DNA from: an uncultured Saprospiraceae bacterium
GTDB taxonomy: Bacteria > Bacteroidota > Bacteroidia > Chitinophagales > Saprospiraceae
Length of the DNA stretch: 7,353 nucleotides
Direction of reading: 5' to 3'
Assembly: GCA_937959095.1 (NCBI GenBank)
Contig: CALGLY010000376.1
Span: 1-7,353 of the forward strand
Below, in pieces: positions 4,455-7,353 of this stretch. Both the position numbers and the translations under genes were made by a program. Within the stretch, counting starts at the first letter, position 1, and the number at the start of each line of letters is the position of its first letter. The notes beneath the pieces were generated by a model. The model searched no databases and was not told the DNA's origin. It worked only from the letters and a program-made list of their open reading frames with translations.

Positions 4455-7235
4455 ATGAGAAAACTACTCTTACTTTCTGCTTTTCTGCTTTTAGCAAGTC
4501 TAAGTGTCTATGCACAGCCTTCCAATGACTTGTGTGAAAACGATATTCTATTAACAGAATTATCGAATTGGTGTTCGGAGAGGGAAGCTTTTATGAATGC
4601 AGATGCAACACCGACGAACTGGGTAGGTGACGGCCCGACTTGCCAAACTGGAGGGCAAAATGATGTATGGTTTAGCTTTGTGGCGGGTGCTACGGACGTT
4701 ACGATTATCGTGCGGGGAAACACCAATACAGCCCCAGGTGGTTCATTGCGTCGTCCCGAAATCGCTTTATGGAGTGGAAGTTGTAATAATTTCAATGAGC
4801 TAGAATGTACCAGTGATGTAAGCGGCAATCACATTGTAGAGCTTTATAAAGGTGGCTTGATTGTGGGACAGCAATATCGCCTACAAGTGCAAGGCAGGAA
4901 CGGAAATGAAGGTACGTTCCAAATTTGTATCAATAACTATAACGCCCCCACTGAGCCAGAATCGGATTGTCCGCGTGCGGCCGTACTTTGTGATAATTCG
5001 CCTTTCGTAGTACAAGCAGTCACAGGCGCAGGGAATATAACGAATGAAATGGATGATGCCTCTTGCTTTTCAGGAGGAGCAGCAGCGACCAATCTTGAAA
5101 GTAATTCTACTTGGTTCACTTGGATTTGTGATGGAACAGGCACACTCGAATTTGATTTGCTCCCCCTTTCCGAAGAAGATGATTTAGACTTCGTAATTTA
5201 TGAACTGCCTAATGGTGTAACCGATTGTAGCGGCAAACAAATATTACGTTGCATGGCATCAGGCGATTTTTCCTATCCTAGTCCTTGCATGGGACCTACA
5301 GGCTTACGAGCAGGAAGTACCGATACCTCAGAAGAAGCAGGTTGTGGCGGCTTTAATGATGATAACTATCTAGCACCTGTAGACATGGTTTCTGGAAGAG
5401 CCTATGCTTTAGTAATTAATAATTTCACTTCGCAAGGAAATGGTTTTTCTATTGAATTTGGTGGCACGGGTACGTTTCGTGGTCCAGATGCGGCTTTTAA
5501 TGTAATGCTCGAATCAGATAACGATGATAATATTATTTGTTCCGATGAGCGACTGATTGTCACCGATTTTTCTAGTTTTCCGCTGGGGGCTATTGAATCT
5601 TGGGACTGGACATTTGGAGTAGGTGCTGTACCTTCCATAGCTACTGGCCCTGGTCCACACAATATTCAATATACTTCTGGAGGACTAAAATCAGTAGTAT
5701 TAACGATTGAATCAAATTTGGGATGTATCGTTACCGAAATTGAAACCTTTGAAGTACTAGAAGCAATAGAAGTCGTACCCACCTTGACTTTACCTGATTG
5801 TGGAGGTGGCACAAATGGCGCAATCGTACTAGAAGTAAGCGGCGGGCAAAGTCCTTATGAGTTTTCTTGGAATGAAGGCGAATTCATAATCGATGAATTT
5901 TCTTTAGATAGTCTATCCGAAGGCGACTTTATGGTGCAAGTAATAGATAATCAAGGTTGTGGCACGGAACTATTAATCGAACTTTACGAACCTGGTCTTG
6001 CCCTCAATAGCAATGTCGAGCCTGTAATAGAGCCTTCCTGCTTTGGCTTTTCGGATGGCATTATTACTATATCTCCTGCGGAAGGGACTGCACCCTATGA
6101 ATTTGATTTTGGAAATGGCTTTACTTCCGAAAATATGCTAACAGGCGTAAGTGCAGGTACTTATAACGTAGAAGTACGCGATGTAGTCGGTTGCGATGAA
6201 TCATTTCCTATCATAGTAGGGCAACCTGACTCCTTGCAATCAGGTGCGAATGCAACCGATATAAGTTGCTTAGGTGCTGCCGATGGGACAGCTAGTGTAA
6301 GTGCCGATGGCGGCGTAGGCGGTTATACCTATGATTGGAGTAATAATATAAGTGGCAACTCCATAGATGGACTTCTAGCAGGTACTTATACCGTGACCGT
6401 GCAAGATGCGAATGGCTGCATGGTGACCGATAATGTAACGATAAACGAACCTTTAGGCATAGATTTTGAACTGCTTGAACTTACTGATGTCCTTTGTTAT
6501 AATGAAGCAACGGGTAGCGCAGTAGTAAATGGGCTAGGCGGCACACCGCCTTTTGAATATAGCTCTGATGGCGTAAGCTACCAGACAAGCCCTGCTTTAA
6601 ATAATTTGGGAGCAGGTAATTATACGCTCTATGTGCGCGATAGTAGAGGCTGCATAGGCTCACTAGAAGCAAGCATAGGCGAACCTGAACCCTTCTTTGT
6701 AGATGCAGGCGAAGATCAGCAAATAAACTTAGGCTTCTCTACGCGCCTGGATGCTACTACCAACCCACCAGGATTAGAAGTAGAAATAGCATGGTCGGAT
6801 GCGGAAACGCTAGATTGTCCCGATTGTGTTTCGCCTGTAGCAATGCCACCCAATTCAACCATTTATACTATTACTATAACAGATGAAAATGGCTGTACTG
6901 CTGAAGATCAAGTACAGATACAGGTAGCAAAACTACGCCCTATCTTTAAGCCGAATGTCTTTTCGCCCGATGGAAAAGGCGATAGTGGCAATGAAACCTT
7001 TACCCTTTTTGGAGGCCCAGCCGCCGTGCAAATGAATACTTTAAAAATATTCAATCGTTGGGGGGAATTAGTTTTCGAAGGCAATGACTTACCGCTCAAT
7101 GATCCTACAGTAGGTTGGGATGGTACGTACAAAGGCGAAGTTCTTAATCCGGCTGTCTTCACTTATTTTGCTGAGATATTATTTATTGACAATGAAACGC
7201 GAATTTTTGAAGGCGATTTGACTTTGTTGAGATAA
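4455..7235 (+). CDS. Secreted T9SS type B surface protein with PKD domain, four SprB repeats and CHU_C sorting domain
   Basis: The 926-residue product starts with a signal peptide (1-20, Val-Tyr-Ala cut before Gln21). Two Cys-containing beta-sandwich modules resembling PPC-like domains follow: about 22-170, with Asp-Val-Trp-Phe-Ser-Phe near 70-75, and about 171-350, with Ser-Thr-Trp-Phe-Thr-Trp near 218-223. A PKD-like domain (about 350-434) has Trp-Asp-Trp-Thr-Phe at 383-387. Four SprB-type repeats begin near residues 435, 521, 598 and 675; each has an early Cys, a Gly-Gly/Pro-Tyr-x-Phe/Tyr strand, and an Ala-Gly-x-Tyr/Phe-x-Val-x-Val-x-Asp-x2-Gly-Cys end. An Ig/PKD-like segment (about 750-825) precedes the C-terminal gliding-motility-associated/T9SS type B sorting domain (about 832-926), with Phe-Ser-Pro-Asp-Gly at 836-840, Ile-Phe-Asn-Arg-Trp-Gly at 865-870 and Gly-Trp-Asp-Gly-Thr-Tyr near 887-892. 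It is probably exported by the type IX system and kept at the cell surface as an adhesin-like protein. No catalytic domain was recognised, and no PorP/SprF partner is adjacent. Confidence 0.93.
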   Translation: MRKLLLLSAFLLLASLSVYAQPSNDLCENDILLTELSNWCSEREAFMNADATPTNWVGDGPTCQTGGQNDVWFSFVAGATDVTIIVRGNTNTAPGGSLRRPEIALWSGSCNNFNELECTSDVSGNHIVELYKGGLIVGQQYRLQVQGRNGNEGTFQICINNYNAPTEPESDCPRAAVLCDNSPFVVQAVTGAGNITNEMDDASCFSGGAAATNLESNSTWFTWICDGTGTLEFDLLPLSEEDDLDFVIYELPNGVTDCSGKQILRCMASGDFSYPSPCMGPTGLRAGSTDTSEEAGCGGFNDDNYLAPVDMVSGRAYALVINNFTSQGNGFSIEFGGTGTFRGPDAAFNVMLESDNDDNIICSDERLIVTDFSSFPLGAIESWDWTFGVGAVPSIATGPGPHNIQYTSGGLKSVVLTIESNLGCIVTEIETFEVLEAIEVVPTLTLPDCGGGTNGAIVLEVSGGQSPYEFSWNEGEFIIDEFSLDSLSEGDFMVQVIDNQGCGTELLIELYEPGLALNSNVEPVIEPSCFGFSDGIITISPAEGTAPYEFDFGNGFTSENMLTGVSAGTYNVEVRDVVGCDESFPIIVGQPDSLQSGANATDISCLGAADGTASVSADGGVGGYTYDWSNNISGNSIDGLLAGTYTVTVQDANGCMVTDNVTINEPLGIDFELLELTDVLCYNEATGSAVVNGLGGTPPFEYSSDGVSYQTSPALNNLGAGNYTLYVRDSRGCIGSLEASIGEPEPFFVDAGEDQQINLGFSTRLDATTNPPGLEVEIAWSDAETLDCPDCVSPVAMPPNSTIYTITITDENGCTAEDQVQIQVAKLRPIFKPNVFSPDGKGDSGNETFTLFGGPAAVQMNTLKIFNRWGELVFEGNDLPLNDPTVGWDGTYKGEVLNPAVFTYFAEILFIDNETRIFEGDLTLLR

Positions 7236-7353
7236 GGGTTTGGGACAAAATAAACGTTTCAGTTTAAGGGCATATTTTTGATTTTAGACGAGGCGGAAAA
7301 TTGTACTCCTATAGAAATTTTACTTAGGGAGTTTGTAGAGAATAACCTACCAG
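7236..7353. other. Right-edge sequence without a supportable gene
   Basis: After the TAA of the large gene there is no GC-rich hairpin with a T-run that would be a convincing terminator. On the minus strand an open frame of about 31 codons enters from the right edge and stops at 7259-7261. It could be the tail of a convergent gene or chance; its translation is not recognised. The stretch 7280-7353 is somewhat less AT-rich than the other spacers and may belong to another element cut by the edge. Confidence 0.3.

Noticed and set aside
4508..5662. Minus-strand open frames inside the large surface-protein gene
   Set aside because: They are antisense shadows of a continuous multi-domain protein and have no start context or family resemblance.
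6481..7162. Further minus-strand open frames (6481-6672 and 6908-7162)
   Set aside because: They overlap the fourth SprB repeat and the C-terminal sorting domain on the opposite strand; no independent support.

Overview
The window looks like an AT-rich chromosomal segment of a member of the phylum Bacteroidota, most likely a T9SS-positive environmental lineage such as the Saprospiria or a related class. The evidence is a 926-residue secreted protein with SprB-type repeats and a C-terminal gliding-motility/type IX secretion type B sorting domain, signal peptides ending in A-Q, Bacteroidota-style lipoproteins (one with a Cys-Lys-Asp-Glu start), TAnnTTTG promoter -7 elements, and A-rich rather than Shine-Dalgarno sequence before the start codons. 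The exact taxon cannot be fixed from this sequence.

Layout. Bases 1-84 hold the first 28 codons of a minus-strand lipoprotein gene that runs off the left edge. A 366-base divergent spacer follows, with two small 7-4-7 dyads and a good -7 element for the next gene. On the plus strand come three co-directional cell-envelope genes: a secreted DUF2147 protein (451-888), an Omp85/BamA-type beta-barrel without POTRA domains (963 or 980 to 2056), and a small lipocalin-like lipoprotein (2117-2524). A perfect 11-bp hairpin separates these from two convergent minus-strand housekeeping genes, a ferritin (2631-3158) and phosphatidylserine synthase pssA (3305-4009). A 445-base divergent spacer, most of whose right half is a 181-bp imperfect palindrome, leads into the large SprB-repeat/CHU_C surface protein (4455-7235). 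The last 118 bases contain no gene that I can support.

How the genes relate. The first three plus-strand proteins all appear to be exported to the periplasm or outer membrane, and pssA makes the precursor of phosphatidylethanolamine. No single pathway is evident; the window is envelope-biased, with the ferritin as an iron-storage gene.

Two observations deserve most attention. First, the Omp85 gene's natural ATG (963) is out of frame with its body because of a run of exactly 10 T inside the signal-peptide coding region. One extra T would restore a textbook signal peptide, which suggests phase variation, transcriptional slippage or a sequencing error. Second, a long palindromic element with paired apical hairpins and flanking TTA trinucleotides sits immediately before the surface-protein gene, and may be a MITE-like insertion or a structured leader.
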